Below, in pieces: positions 34,901-42,755 of a DNA stretch of 64,000 nt. Position 1 is the first letter of the stretch. Each line of letters starts with the position of its first letter. The notes under the pieces were generated by a model, which was given only the letters and a program-made list of their open reading frames with translations, was not told the DNA's origin and did not search any database. The DNA comes from JBICHN01 sp043101845 (GTDB lineage: Bacteria; Planctomycetota; Phycisphaerae; Phycisphaerales; UBA5793): positions 186,001-250,000 of the forward strand of contig JBICHN010000004.1 in NCBI GenBank assembly GCA_043101845.1. Reading direction: 5' to 3'. The position numbers and the translations under genes are program-made.

Positions 34901-36454
34901 TCAGAACTTCGCGCTCTCCCCCGTGCGAGCGAGCAGATCGACCGGCGGCCAGAAGACGAGGTCGCCCGGCAGATCGGCGTCGCGAATGAAGGGGTTGTCG
35001 ACATAGGCGTGTTCACCGCCGTAATCGTCGTCACCGTCCCACGCGATGCTGTAGAGCAGCGGCGAATTCTCCGGGAGGTCAATCCGACCCATGCGCGTCT
35101 GCACCGTGAACCCCTGGCCTACGGCGTTTGGGTTCCGACGACGGACGACGACATACCGGAGGATGTCGTAGTTCACATCAAAGGTGTCCACGATCGATTC
35201 GCGCGTACGGACGAAGGTCGGCTGCACCTGGTCGAGCGAGAGCGGCGCGACGCCGTCACGCTTCTGGAACGCGGCGATTCCGGCGGACGCAATCGTCGCG
35301 TGTAACTCGGTTTCCACCGCGAATCGTCCACTGAAGAGCATGTCGATCAGATCGTAAAGTTCCTTCACGATCGCATATTCGATCGGGTCAATCTGATCGA
35401 ACAGCGGATCAATCGTGAGCGCCGGGTCGTAGCGGCGCAGACGCCAGCGTCGGCGGTAGTCGCCGTCCACATTCTGGATCATGCGATCGGTGTCGAGTCG
35501 CGGCGCGTGCCGCGAGCGGAGTTCGTTCCACTTCGCGGACGCGGCGAAGCGATCGAACGGGTCGTCGCCCGCTTCGAATTTCGCCATGACGAGCGGGAAT
35601 GAATCGGCCGCCGGCCGATTGTCGGCGCCGAAGACTTCGTTCACGAGCTGCTCGCCGACATAGAGCGTCGCGATGGGAAGTTGAATGCGGTCCATTCCCA
35701 TGAGGTCGAGTTCGTCGGCGAGGTAGCGGTAATTGTCGATGGTGAGCGCTTCGCGATAGTGCCACATCGCCTCGCGAATGATCTGCAGCCCGTGGTAGAG
35801 CATCACATAGCCCTGCGCCGCTTCCTGCACATACTGCCGGTCGGCGAGCTGTCGAGCGAGGAACATCGCGGTCGCGTAGGCCTCGACCGCCCGCTCGCCG
35901 TCGCCATCGACTTCGAGCGCGCGATGACCCTCGGCGATGAGCCCGAGCGTGAGCGCCTGGAATCCATTCATGTACGCGAAGTCGGTCGCGCGGAGCTTGG
36001 CCGGATCGACATAGACGACCCAGTCCTCGAGGAGCATGTCGTCGGTGACTTTGTCCTCGCCGTAGGGCAGACCGAAGATTTCCCGGTAGGCGACATTGTG
36101 TCGACGGTCATCGGGCGCCAGGAGTGTCTCGATTGCGTCCTGCTGATCGGGCTGGGAGATCCAGTCGACGGCCATGGAGAAAGTCGGCGTGCCGATGAAG
36201 AGATCCTTCACCCCGGCCGGGGCGCCGGTGATGTCCATGAGCATCCGCGCTTCGAAGAGCCGCTCGTACGACTTGTTCGACGCGGAGACGCGCTCCATCG
36301 GCCCGTTGAGCGCCGCGAGGTAGTCGCGGTTCTGTCCGCGACTTTCGGGACCGGTGAGGAGAAGAACACATGCGGCGGCGGTGAGCAGGGTCAGGAGGCC
36401 GTTCGGACGGCGGCGCCGCGCTGTCAGCGAATACGCTCGGTCGCGCATCATCAT
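34901..36454 (-). CDS. Secreted protein of unknown function
   Basis: A signal peptide or anchor (NGLLTLLTAAACVLLLTGPESRG-Q) precedes about 490 residues rich in alpha-helix and aromatic residues, with no domain I can name. The C-terminal part (AAFQKRDGVAPLSLDQVQP, then LRYVVVRRR) recalls the Pro-containing tails of planctomycete proteins of the pilin/processing type, but only weakly. The start is the first of three consecutive ATGs at 36454, with CGGAGA upstream. The longer open frame to 37747 is antisense to the alanine dehydrogenase gene and is not coding. Confidence 0.6.
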   Translation of the reverse strand: MMMRDRAYSLTARRRRPNGLLTLLTAAACVLLLTGPESRGQNRDYLAALNGPMERVSASNKSYERLFEARMLMDITGAPAGVKDLFIGTPTFSMAVDWISQPDQQDAIETLLAPDDRRHNVAYREIFGLPYGEDKVTDDMLLEDWVVYVDPAKLRATDFAYMNGFQALTLGLIAEGHRALEVDGDGERAVEAYATAMFLARQLADRQYVQEAAQGYVMLYHGLQIIREAMWHYREALTIDNYRYLADELDLMGMDRIQLPIATLYVGEQLVNEVFGADNRPAADSFPLVMAKFEAGDDPFDRFAASAKWNELRSRHAPRLDTDRMIQNVDGDYRRRWRLRRYDPALTIDPLFDQIDPIEYAIVKELYDLIDMLFSGRFAVETELHATIASAGIAAFQKRDGVAPLSLDQVQPTFVRTRESIVDTFDVNYDILRYVVVRRRNPNAVGQGFTVQTRMGRIDLPENSPLLYSIAWDGDDDYGGEHAYVDNPFIRDADLPGDLVFWPPVDLLARTGESAKF

Positions 36455-36670
36455 TCGAATCTCCGAGACTGGACAATCCACACGGGAAGGCGAGGCGATC
36501 GGGCGGCCGGCCGCGGGGGGCCGGGCGTCGATCTCCAACCATGGTAGCGGCCGAGCCGTCGGACGCGACCGCCCGACGCGACGCAAACGCGGTGCCGGCC
36601 CGAGTTTTCGCCCCCTCTCCGCGACGCTACACTGGCGCCTTGCACCGGCCCTGTCGAGCGGAGAGAGGCG

Positions 36671-37780
36671 ATGATCGTCGGCGTTCCCAGAGAGATCAAG
36701 TCCGATGAATACCGCGTCGGGATGCTGCCCGTCGCGGCTGAACTGCTCACGGCCCGCGGACACACCGTCCTCGTCGAACGGGGCGCCGGCGACGGGTGCG
36801 GCTTCACCGACGATCTGTACGAGACCGCCGGAGGCGAAATCGTCGACACCGCGGAAGAGGTCTTCGCCCGCGCCGAACTCGTCGTCAAGGTGAAAGAGCC
36901 ACAGTCGAGCGAAATCGAAATGCTCCGCGAGGGGCAGACGCTCTTCACCTACCTCCACCTCGCCGCGTCGAAGGAACTCACGACCGGCGTGATCGAGAGC
37001 GGTTGCGTCGGCGTCGCCTACGAGACCTACACCGACAAGCACGGCCGGCTGCCGCTCCTCACGCCGATGAGCGAAGTCGCCGGCAAGATGTCCGTGCAGG
37101 AGGGCGCGAAGTATCTCGAACGACCGCAGGGCGGCCGCGGCGTGTTGCTCGGCGGCATCCCCGGCGTCGAGCCGGGGCATGTGCTCATCCTCGGCGGAGG
37201 CACCGTCGGCTCGTGCGCGGCGCGTATGGCGGCGGGCCTCGGCGCGAAGGTCGCGCTGCTCGATATCAGCCTCGACAAACTGCGCCAGCTCGACGAATGG
37301 ATGCCCGCGAATGTGACGCTGCTCTATTCCGACGCGCACACGGTCCGCGAATACCTCGCGTGGGCGGACCTCGTCGTCGGCGCCGTGCTCATTCCCGGCG
37401 CCGCGGCGCCGAAGCTCATCAAGCGCGAAGATCTTTCGCTCATGCGGCCCGGGTCGGTCATCGTCGATGTCGCCGTCGACCAGGGCGGGTGCGTCGAGAC
37501 GACGAAGCCGACGACCCACCACGACCCGATCTACACCGTCGATGGCGTCGTCCACTACTGCGTCGCGAACATGCCGGGCGCCGTGGCGCGCACGAGCACG
37601 ATGGGCCTCTGCAATGCGACGCTGCCCTTCGTCCTCAAGCTCGCCGAGCACGGACCGCACAAGCTCGCGAAGATGGACCCCGGTTTCGCCGACGCGATCA
37701 ACACGGACCACGGGCGACTCACGAACGAACCGGTCGCCCAGGCGCACGGCCTCGAGTTCAGCCCGCTTCGGGCCCGTTGA
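36671..37780 (+). CDS. ald: Alanine dehydrogenase
   Basis: The family pattern is complete: IVGVPREIKSDEYRVGMLP, EPQSSEIEMLREGQTLFTYLHLA, the catalytic-region THKHGR-like TDKHGRLPLLTPMSEVAG, the NAD fold in ILGGGTVGSCAARMAAGLGA, and VIVDVAVDQGGCVET plus the VANMPGAVARTST block. It catalyses reversible oxidative deamination of alanine to pyruvate and ammonia. It has 369 residues. A strong ribosome site (GGAGAGAGG) precedes ATG 36671. It diverges from an unknown secreted protein gene. Confidence 0.95.
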   Translation: MIVGVPREIKSDEYRVGMLPVAAELLTARGHTVLVERGAGDGCGFTDDLYETAGGEIVDTAEEVFARAELVVKVKEPQSSEIEMLREGQTLFTYLHLAASKELTTGVIESGCVGVAYETYTDKHGRLPLLTPMSEVAGKMSVQEGAKYLERPQGGRGVLLGGIPGVEPGHVLILGGGTVGSCAARMAAGLGAKVALLDISLDKLRQLDEWMPANVTLLYSDAHTVREYLAWADLVVGAVLIPGAAAPKLIKREDLSLMRPGSVIVDVAVDQGGCVETTKPTTHHDPIYTVDGVVHYCVANMPGAVARTSTMGLCNATLPFVLKLAEHGPHKLAKMDPGFADAINTDHGRLTNEPVAQAHGLEFSPLRAR

Positions 37781-37907
37781 CCGAACGCCGTTTCGAATCC
37801 GTGGAACCCGGCGACGCGAATTCGCGTATTGTGCCTCGGGGGATGTCCACGATGACGCCAGGTCGGACGACGGATGCTCTAGGTTCGCGTCGGGCGGATT
37901 CGTCCTG

Positions 37908-38453
37908 ATGCGTTTCTATCTGTCGAACGACTCCTATCCGGAACTTCGCGAGGCGCCGCGCGGATGGACGCGCCATCTCATCTGGTGGCGCGCGTTTCTT
38001 TCGGCGACTCGCGACTGGCGGCTTTGGGCGCTCTTCGCCACCGGAGCGGCGGTGACCGTCGCGGCCGGACTCGCGAACCTCGCGCTCTCCGGACTCGTCG
38101 CGAACGCCGCGTTCGTGCAGTGGGTTCGATTCGTCTTTCCGTTCGGCGCGGCGATCGTGTGGATCGTACTTTCGATTACCTGGGGCGGTGACCTCATGCG
38201 ACCGCATCTTCGACGCGTCCATTCGACCTGCCGGATCGCCTGTCCGCATTGCGGCCACCGACTCACGGCGCACCTGCGCGAGCCGGGGCGCGACGCCGTG
38301 CGCTGCCCGGAGTGCGGCGGGATGAGCGAACGCTCATTGTTCGACGAACCATTCGATCTCGAGCGCACGCGCGCGGCGCTGCGTCGCGCTTCGCGTCAAG
38401 TCGGGTCTTTTCCTGAGGAAAGTTTGGGTGACCAGGCGCCGCTGAACCGATAA
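37908..38453 (+). CDS. Membrane protein with C-terminal zinc ribbon
   Basis: The 181-residue product has two clear membrane helices (LWALFATGAAVTVAAGLANLAL and FVFPFGAAIVWIVLSITWG), then a double-CxxC zinc ribbon (CPHCGHRL ... CPECGGMSE). It resembles the membrane protein at the left end of the window, with the zinc ribbon at the opposite end. Function unknown. ATG 37908. Confidence 0.72.
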   Translation: MRFYLSNDSYPELREAPRGWTRHLIWWRAFLSATRDWRLWALFATGAAVTVAAGLANLALSGLVANAAFVQWVRFVFPFGAAIVWIVLSITWGGDLMRPHLRRVHSTCRIACPHCGHRLTAHLREPGRDAVRCPECGGMSERSLFDEPFDLERTRAALRRASRQVGSFPEESLGDQAPLNR

Positions 38454-38585
38454 CATGATCGTGATCCCCAGGATGGGGTCCACTCACTGACCGACCGCGG
38501 CGCGGGGCCCACAGGTCCGCGGAACTTTGACCGAAGTATTCGGTCGGCGGCCGGTCGAACGAAGAAGTGCGACAACTGAGAAGCG

Positions 38586-39227
38586 ATGAGCAAGGACACT
38601 CAAGCCACCGTTGTGGCCGGTGATCGATCTTTCAAGTTCGGTCAATCGGTCGTACATGCCGGGAAACCCGAATGGGGCCCGGGCGTCATCACGCGCGTCG
38701 AGTCGATCCGACATGACGCGCGGCCAGCGCAGCGCCTCCATGTGCGCTTCCCGAACGGAATCGGCATGAAGGTGCTCAATACCGCGTTCGCCGAGGTGCG
38801 CTCCGCCGACGAGGCGCCACCGAACGGCGTGGCGGAGTCGAACGGAGCCGGCGCCGGCTGGCTCGCCGACCTCGAAAAGAAGGATCCGACCGAGACGATC
38901 ATCGAACTCGCCGAACCGGCGCTCGATCCGTTTCGCACGCTGTGGCAGCGTCTCGAGTTCACGCTCAAGCTGTACCGATTCAAGCGCGACGCAAAGTCGA
39001 TGACCGAATGGGCGATCGCGCAGACCGGCCTCATCGATCCGCTCAGCCAGTTCACCCGCCACGAACTCGAGCAGTTCTTCGACCGCTGGGCGCGAACCCG
39101 CGACCAGCACCTCGCCCGGTTGGTCGACGAAGCGAAGAAGCAGGATCCGCAGCGCGTCCGTGACCTGCTCAAGGCGGCCGACGCGGACGCGCGACAGGCG
39201 TTGAACCGCGTCAACAACCGGCGTTGA
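38586..39227 (+). CDS. DUF3553 N-terminal domain protein
   Basis: The first ~75 residues fit DUF3553 (FGQSVVHAGKPEWGPGVITRVESI ... RFPNGIGMKVLNTA), a small beta domain seen at the end of UvrD-type helicases and alone in planctomycetes. The remaining 140 residues are mostly helical (KKDPTETIIELAEPALDPFRTLW and RHELEQFFDRWARTRDQH). No catalytic motif was seen. ATG 38586. A strong terminator follows at 39263. Confidence 0.75.
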   Translation: MSKDTQATVVAGDRSFKFGQSVVHAGKPEWGPGVITRVESIRHDARPAQRLHVRFPNGIGMKVLNTAFAEVRSADEAPPNGVAESNGAGAGWLADLEKKDPTETIIELAEPALDPFRTLWQRLEFTLKLYRFKRDAKSMTEWAIAQTGLIDPLSQFTRHELEQFFDRWARTRDQHLARLVDEAKKQDPQRVRDLLKAADADARQALNRVNNRR

Positions 39228-39262
39228 CAATCCGCCACACCTGATACAGCCTGCGTGTCGAA

Positions 39263-39298
39263 ACGCGGCCGAAACCGATCGGCCGCGTCTTTTCTTTT
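39263..39298 (+). terminator. Strong intrinsic terminator after the DUF3553 gene
   Basis: A perfect 10-bp stem ACGCGGCCGA / TCGGCCGCGT (39263-39272 with 39279-39288) has loop AACCGA and is followed by CTTTTCTTTT (39289-39298). The run of T is long and GC content of the stem is high. Confidence 0.93.
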
Positions 39299-39480
39299 CG
39301 ACTTCCCACTCGAGATCGCCGGCGCAACGCGGCATTCGCCGTTCTTATCGGTCGGCTTCGAATCCGGGTCGACGCGGGGCGCGCGGGTTGCCACTTCCGT
39401 CTCTCAGACACACGCCGCCCATCGACGGCGCCGCGCCGGCGACCGGGCCACAACTGAAGATCTGATGGGAGACGGTGATC

Positions 39481-39774
39481 ATGGACGAACGAGCCTTCCA
39501 TGACAAGCTCGCCGAGCTTGTCGACGACCTCAATGAACTGCCGGTCAACGAACGCGAACGCCTGACCGAAGTCGCGCAACAGGCGCGGGCGCGTCACGAG
39601 AAGATGCGCCGGACGATCCAGGAGCTCGCCGAGAGCCTCGATCATCTGCGCCTGAGCGTGAAGTACCTCGTCTTCGATCTCGAAGCGACGCGCCGTGAGA
39701 ATGCGCACCTGCGTTCGTTGCTCGAACGCCAGAACCGCGGGCAGAGTGGCCCGCACGCCGAGGGATCGGACTGA
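39481..39774 (+). CDS. Small coiled-coil protein
   Basis: This 97-residue protein is almost wholly helical with charged heptads (FHDKLAELVDDLNELPVNERERL and LDHLRLSVKYLVFDLEATRRENAHL). No domain was recognised. ATG 39481 is chosen because GGGAG lies nine bases upstream; a GTG at 39475 is possible. A terminator sits on each side (39263 and 39847), so it is probably a single-gene transcript. Confidence 0.65.
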   Translation: MDERAFHDKLAELVDDLNELPVNERERLTEVAQQARARHEKMRRTIQELAESLDHLRLSVKYLVFDLEATRRENAHLRSLLERQNRGQSGPHAEGSD

Positions 39775-39846
39775 TCGAACTTGATGAATCGATCGATCGT
39801 TTGATCGACTGACCGACCGTAGACCGCATCGAACTCCTTGCATCCT

Positions 39847-39883
39847 CGGCCCGTCGCCGGAAACGCGCGGCGGGCCGTTTTTT
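39847..39883 (+). terminator. Intrinsic terminator after the coiled-coil gene
   Basis: A GC-rich stem CGGCCCG / CGGGCCG (39847-39853 with 39871-39877), with further pairing of CGCCG and CGGCG inside, is followed by six T (39878-39883). Confidence 0.85.
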
Positions 39884-39924
39884 GTCGTGCGCTCGAGCCA
39901 CCATTCGCCGTTCGTGTCGTGCGA

Positions 39925-41145
39925 TCACTTCACGACGCGGCCGCCGGCGATGACGACGCAGGGCGGGACGGTCGCGAACTCGTACGCGATCGCCCGCTCG
40001 TCCGTTTCGTCCCAGATCGTGAGGTCGGCCCGCTTGTCGACTTCGATCGATCCCACCTGGTCTGCGAGCCCGACCGCCGCGGCCGCGTTGATCGTCGACG
40101 CGGTGATCGCCTCCGCCGGCGTCAGGCCAAGTTTGCGGCAGGCGAGCGCGATCGCGAACGGCATGGCTGGCGACGGCGCCGAACCCGGGTTGTAGTTCGT
40201 CGCGATGGCGAGCGTGGCGCCCGCGTCAATGAGCGCCCGCGCCGGCGCGTAACGGTCATCCACCTGAAACCCCGAGATCGGCAGCGCGACCGCGATCGTC
40301 TTCGACCCGGCGATGCGCTCGGTGTCGTCCTCCGTCGTCGCTTCGAGATGATCGACCGTCCGCGCTCCCAGGTCGATCGCTATGCCCGTCGCGCCGAGTG
40401 AATGGAACTGATCCGTGTGAATTCGCAGCGGGCAGCCGCGCGACTGCGCCTCCCTGAAGAGCGCCGTCGTCTCGGCGAGCGACCACGCCCCCTCCTCGCA
40501 GTACGCGTCGCAGGTGATTCCCGGGTGCGCCTCGACGATGGCGGGGAGCGTTTCGTGAATGACGCGGTACACGAAGTCGTCCTGTTCACGATCGATCGCA
40601 TGGGCGCCGAGGAAGGTCGGCGTCACCATGACGGCCGACGCCCGTCCAGCGGCACGAATCGCTTCGAGCATGCGCAGTTCGGTCTCCGTGTTCAGCCCGT
40701 ATCCGGTCTTTACTTCCGCGGTCGTCGTGCCGAAGGTGAGCATCCGGTCGAGGCGCGCGACGGTTCGATCGCGCAACTCCTCCATTGTCGCGCGACGGGT
40801 GGCGCGCACCGTCGACATGATGCCCCCGCCGGCCTTGAGAATCGAAAGGTAGTCGGCGCCCTCGAGCTTCTGTTCGAACTCATCGAGACGATCGCCCGCC
40901 CAGCATGCGTGGGTGTGGCAGTCGACGAAGCCCGGCAGCACGACGCGGCCGCCCGCGTCGATCGTGTTCACACCCGACTCGATCTCGAGATTCGCTCCGA
41001 CGCCGACGATCGTGTCGCCGCGCGCCGCAATGTCGCCGCGCTCAAGAATCCGGAGCTCGCGCATCGCCTCCCGTCCCCGGCGCGGCCCGCCGGCGACGGT
41101 GGCTACGCGGGCGTTGCGTATGACCAGATCTGCCGCGATCCCCAT
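39925..41145 (-). CDS. hutI: Imidazolonepropionase
   Basis: Third step of histidine breakdown: 4-imidazolone-5-propanoate to formiminoglutamate. The amidohydrolase signature is intact: metal ligands in GFVDCHTHACWAG, TAEVKTGYGL, the LRIHTDQFHSLGA block and a VDHLEATTEDD motif, ending ATNYNPGSAPSPAM. At 406 residues it is full length. ATG 41145 lies three bases after the stop of the beta-propeller gene. hutF and a HutG-like gene are about 17 kb away; hutH and hutU are not in the window. Confidence 0.95.
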   Translation of the reverse strand: MGIAADLVIRNARVATVAGGPRRGREAMRELRILERGDIAARGDTIVGVGANLEIESGVNTIDAGGRVVLPGFVDCHTHACWAGDRLDEFEQKLEGADYLSILKAGGGIMSTVRATRRATMEELRDRTVARLDRMLTFGTTTAEVKTGYGLNTETELRMLEAIRAAGRASAVMVTPTFLGAHAIDREQDDFVYRVIHETLPAIVEAHPGITCDAYCEEGAWSLAETTALFREAQSRGCPLRIHTDQFHSLGATGIAIDLGARTVDHLEATTEDDTERIAGSKTIAVALPISGFQVDDRYAPARALIDAGATLAIATNYNPGSAPSPAMPFAIALACRKLGLTPAEAITASTINAAAAVGLADQVGSIEVDKRADLTIWDETDERAIAYEFATVPPCVVIAGGRVVK

Positions 41146-41148
41146 TGA

Positions 41149-42189
41149 TCAGGACACCTTCCGCAGCAGCGTGACGCGCCCGATCGGCACCCATTCCGCG
41201 ACGAGGATGTCGCGGCCGTTCGCGAGGAAAATGGCGTCGTGCGGGTGAATGAACTTCCCGGGAACGAACTGGTCGCGCGCGGCGCCGCGCAGATTCGACG
41301 GCTGTCCGTCGCCGAGTTTCGCGACAACCCGGTTCTCCCGGTCGAGCAGCATGACCACGCTTGCGAGATCGGGAATGAGCATGAGGTCGCCGCGCAGCTT
41401 GAAATGGCAGGGCTGACGGATGTCGGTCGTGACGAATCGATTGTGCGCGCCGTCGAGCGTGAAGTACTGCAGGCGGTTGTTCGAACGGTCGGCGACGACG
41501 AGCATCGGATTCGACGCGTCACGGTCATCGACCCAGAGGCCGTGCGGACAGCTCATCTGACCTTCGCCCGAACCCGGCTCACCGATCGTCCGGAGGTACT
41601 TGCCGTCCTTGTCGTAACGGTGGATGTAGCTCGAGCCGTACCCGTCGCCGACGAAGAGATCGCCGTTCGGCGCGAAGGCGACATTCGTCGGTCGCCATCG
41701 ATTCGGGTCGGCGTACTTTCCGGACTCGGTCGGGACGCCGCGCTCCCAGACGACCTCGCCGTCGAGCGTCGTCTTCACGACGAGGCGGCGGTTCGTGTCG
41801 CAGTGGTAGAGGAACTCATCGGCGCCCTCGCGACGAAGGTCGAGGCCGTGCGCCCCGCCGCGGAACTCGGCGCCCCATGAGGTGATGAACTTTCCCGCGT
41901 CATCGAAGACGAGCACCGCGTCGGGCTTCTCGCTTGACGCATGCACGGTTTGCGCAAGGTAGATCCGACCGGCCGAGTCCTGACACAGCCCGTGCGTATC
42001 GCCAAACGCGAACGCCTTCGAAGGCGGCGCGAGCCAGTCATGCACCGCCTCATAGGTGTGCTCGCCCTCACCGACGATCGGATCGTCCGGACGCCACTTC
42101 GCCGAGGCGCAGATGGCCGGCGCGGCGATGAACGACATTGATGTGGCGGTCGTCAGTTGAACAAATGTCCGGCGGCTCAGGTTGCGCAT
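41149..42189 (-). CDS. Exported six-bladed beta-propeller (NHL/peptidyl-glycine lyase-like) protein with Tat signal
   Basis: The N-terminus is a twin-arginine signal (LSRRTFVQLTTATSMSF). The body shows NHL-type repeats: GLCQDSAGRIYLAQTV, GLDLR-EGADEFLYHCD, NVAFAPNGDLFVGDGYGSSYIHRY, GLWVDDRD and a IHPHDAIFLANGRDILVAEW repeat. It is probably a periplasmic six-bladed propeller; a binding or lyase role cannot be told. It starts at ATG 42189 (GAGG upstream). The longer reading would run into the inverted repeat at 42215. It directly precedes hutI. Confidence 0.8.
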   Translation of the reverse strand: MRNLSRRTFVQLTTATSMSFIAAPAICASAKWRPDDPIVGEGEHTYEAVHDWLAPPSKAFAFGDTHGLCQDSAGRIYLAQTVHASSEKPDAVLVFDDAGKFITSWGAEFRGGAHGLDLRREGADEFLYHCDTNRRLVVKTTLDGEVVWERGVPTESGKYADPNRWRPTNVAFAPNGDLFVGDGYGSSYIHRYDKDGKYLRTIGEPGSGEGQMSCPHGLWVDDRDASNPMLVVADRSNNRLQYFTLDGAHNRFVTTDIRQPCHFKLRGDLMLIPDLASVVMLLDRENRVVAKLGDGQPSNLRGAARDQFVPGKFIHPHDAIFLANGRDILVAEWVPIGRVTLLRKVS

Positions 42190-42214
42190 ATCCATCCTCG
42201 CTTCGATCGGAAGA

Positions 42215-42239
42215 ACCACAGAGGCGCAGAGGCACAGAG
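42215..42239 (+). repeat. 25-bp inverted repeat, left copy, flanking the GxxExxY gene
   Basis: ACCACAGAGGCGCAGAGG followed by CACAGAG. It is the perfect reverse complement of 42718-42742. The unit is itself built from near-repeats of CAGAGGC. Confidence 0.95.
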
Positions 42240-42258
42240 CGGTCAATCAAAGAGTTGA

Positions 42259-42666
42259 TTATCGCACGACTCTCTTGATCCCGTCACGCAGAATAGCGGA
42301 GTGAAAGTTCAGAAGCAGCCCGGTTAAGATTCCACTGAGCCGCAGATAGGTGAGCAACTGAGCCTCATGAATTGGAGCGATCGATTGAACGGTCTTGATC
42401 TCAACGACCACTGATCGATTGACGACAAGGTCCATTCGATAGCCCAAGTCGAGCTGGATCTCCTTGTACACAACGGGCAGCGGCGCTTGGCGCTGAACCT
42501 TGCAGTCCCGAACGGTGAGTTCATACGCAAGGCATTCCTCATAGGCCGATTCGAGAAGCCCGGGTCCGAGGTGTCGATGAACTTCGATCGCGGCGTCAAT
42601 GATTTCCGCCGTGAGTGGATCACGGGCCTCTTGCTCCGATTCAGCCACACGGCGACGAGAATCCAT
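42259..42666 (-). CDS. GxxExxY protein, PD-(D/E)XK nuclease-like
   Basis: This 135-residue protein has the name-giving motif G36-L-L-E39-S-A-Y42 in LGPGLLESAYEECLAYEL. A PD-(D/E)XK-type core follows: D79 in GYRMDL, a strand VVVEI with E89 and K91, and a later RLSGILTGLLLNFHS. The family is small, of unknown function, and common in Planctomycetota. It lies between perfect 25-bp inverted repeats, and the surrounding DNA is visibly lower in GC than its neighbours. This suggests acquisition as a mobile cassette. ATG 42666; its ribosome site is weak. Confidence 0.88.
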   Translation of the reverse strand: MDSRRRVAESEQEARDPLTAEIIDAAIEVHRHLGPGLLESAYEECLAYELTVRDCKVQRQAPLPVVYKEIQLDLGYRMDLVVNRSVVVEIKTVQSIAPIHEAQLLTYLRLSGILTGLLLNFHSAILRDGIKRVVR

Positions 42667-42717
42667 ACTTCTGATTCCGAGGCGTCATTTAGAATACCAA
42701 TTCTATATTCCTGTCTC

Positions 42718-42742
42718 CTCTGTGCCTCTGCGCCTCTGTGGT
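42718..42742 (-). repeat. 25-bp inverted repeat, right copy
   Basis: CTCTGTGCCTCTGCGCCTCT followed by GTGGT, the perfect reverse complement of 42215-42239. Confidence 0.95.
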
Positions 42743-42755
42743 GTTCGCTTTCCCC

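Larger units (their letters stand above)
42215..42742. mobile_element. Candidate non-autonomous cassette: GxxExxY gene between 25-bp inverted repeats
   Basis: Two perfect 25-bp inverted repeats lie 528 bp apart end to end and enclose one gene. No transposase is inside. The left repeat falls in the leader of the propeller gene and the right repeat lies 14 bp from the DUF1501 stop, so the cassette sits exactly in the intergenic gap. No flanking target-site duplication was identified by eye. Confidence 0.65.

Noticed and set aside
36455..37747. Long N-terminal extension of the secreted unknown protein
   Set aside because: This part is antisense to the well-supported ald gene and precedes a good signal peptide and ribosome site.
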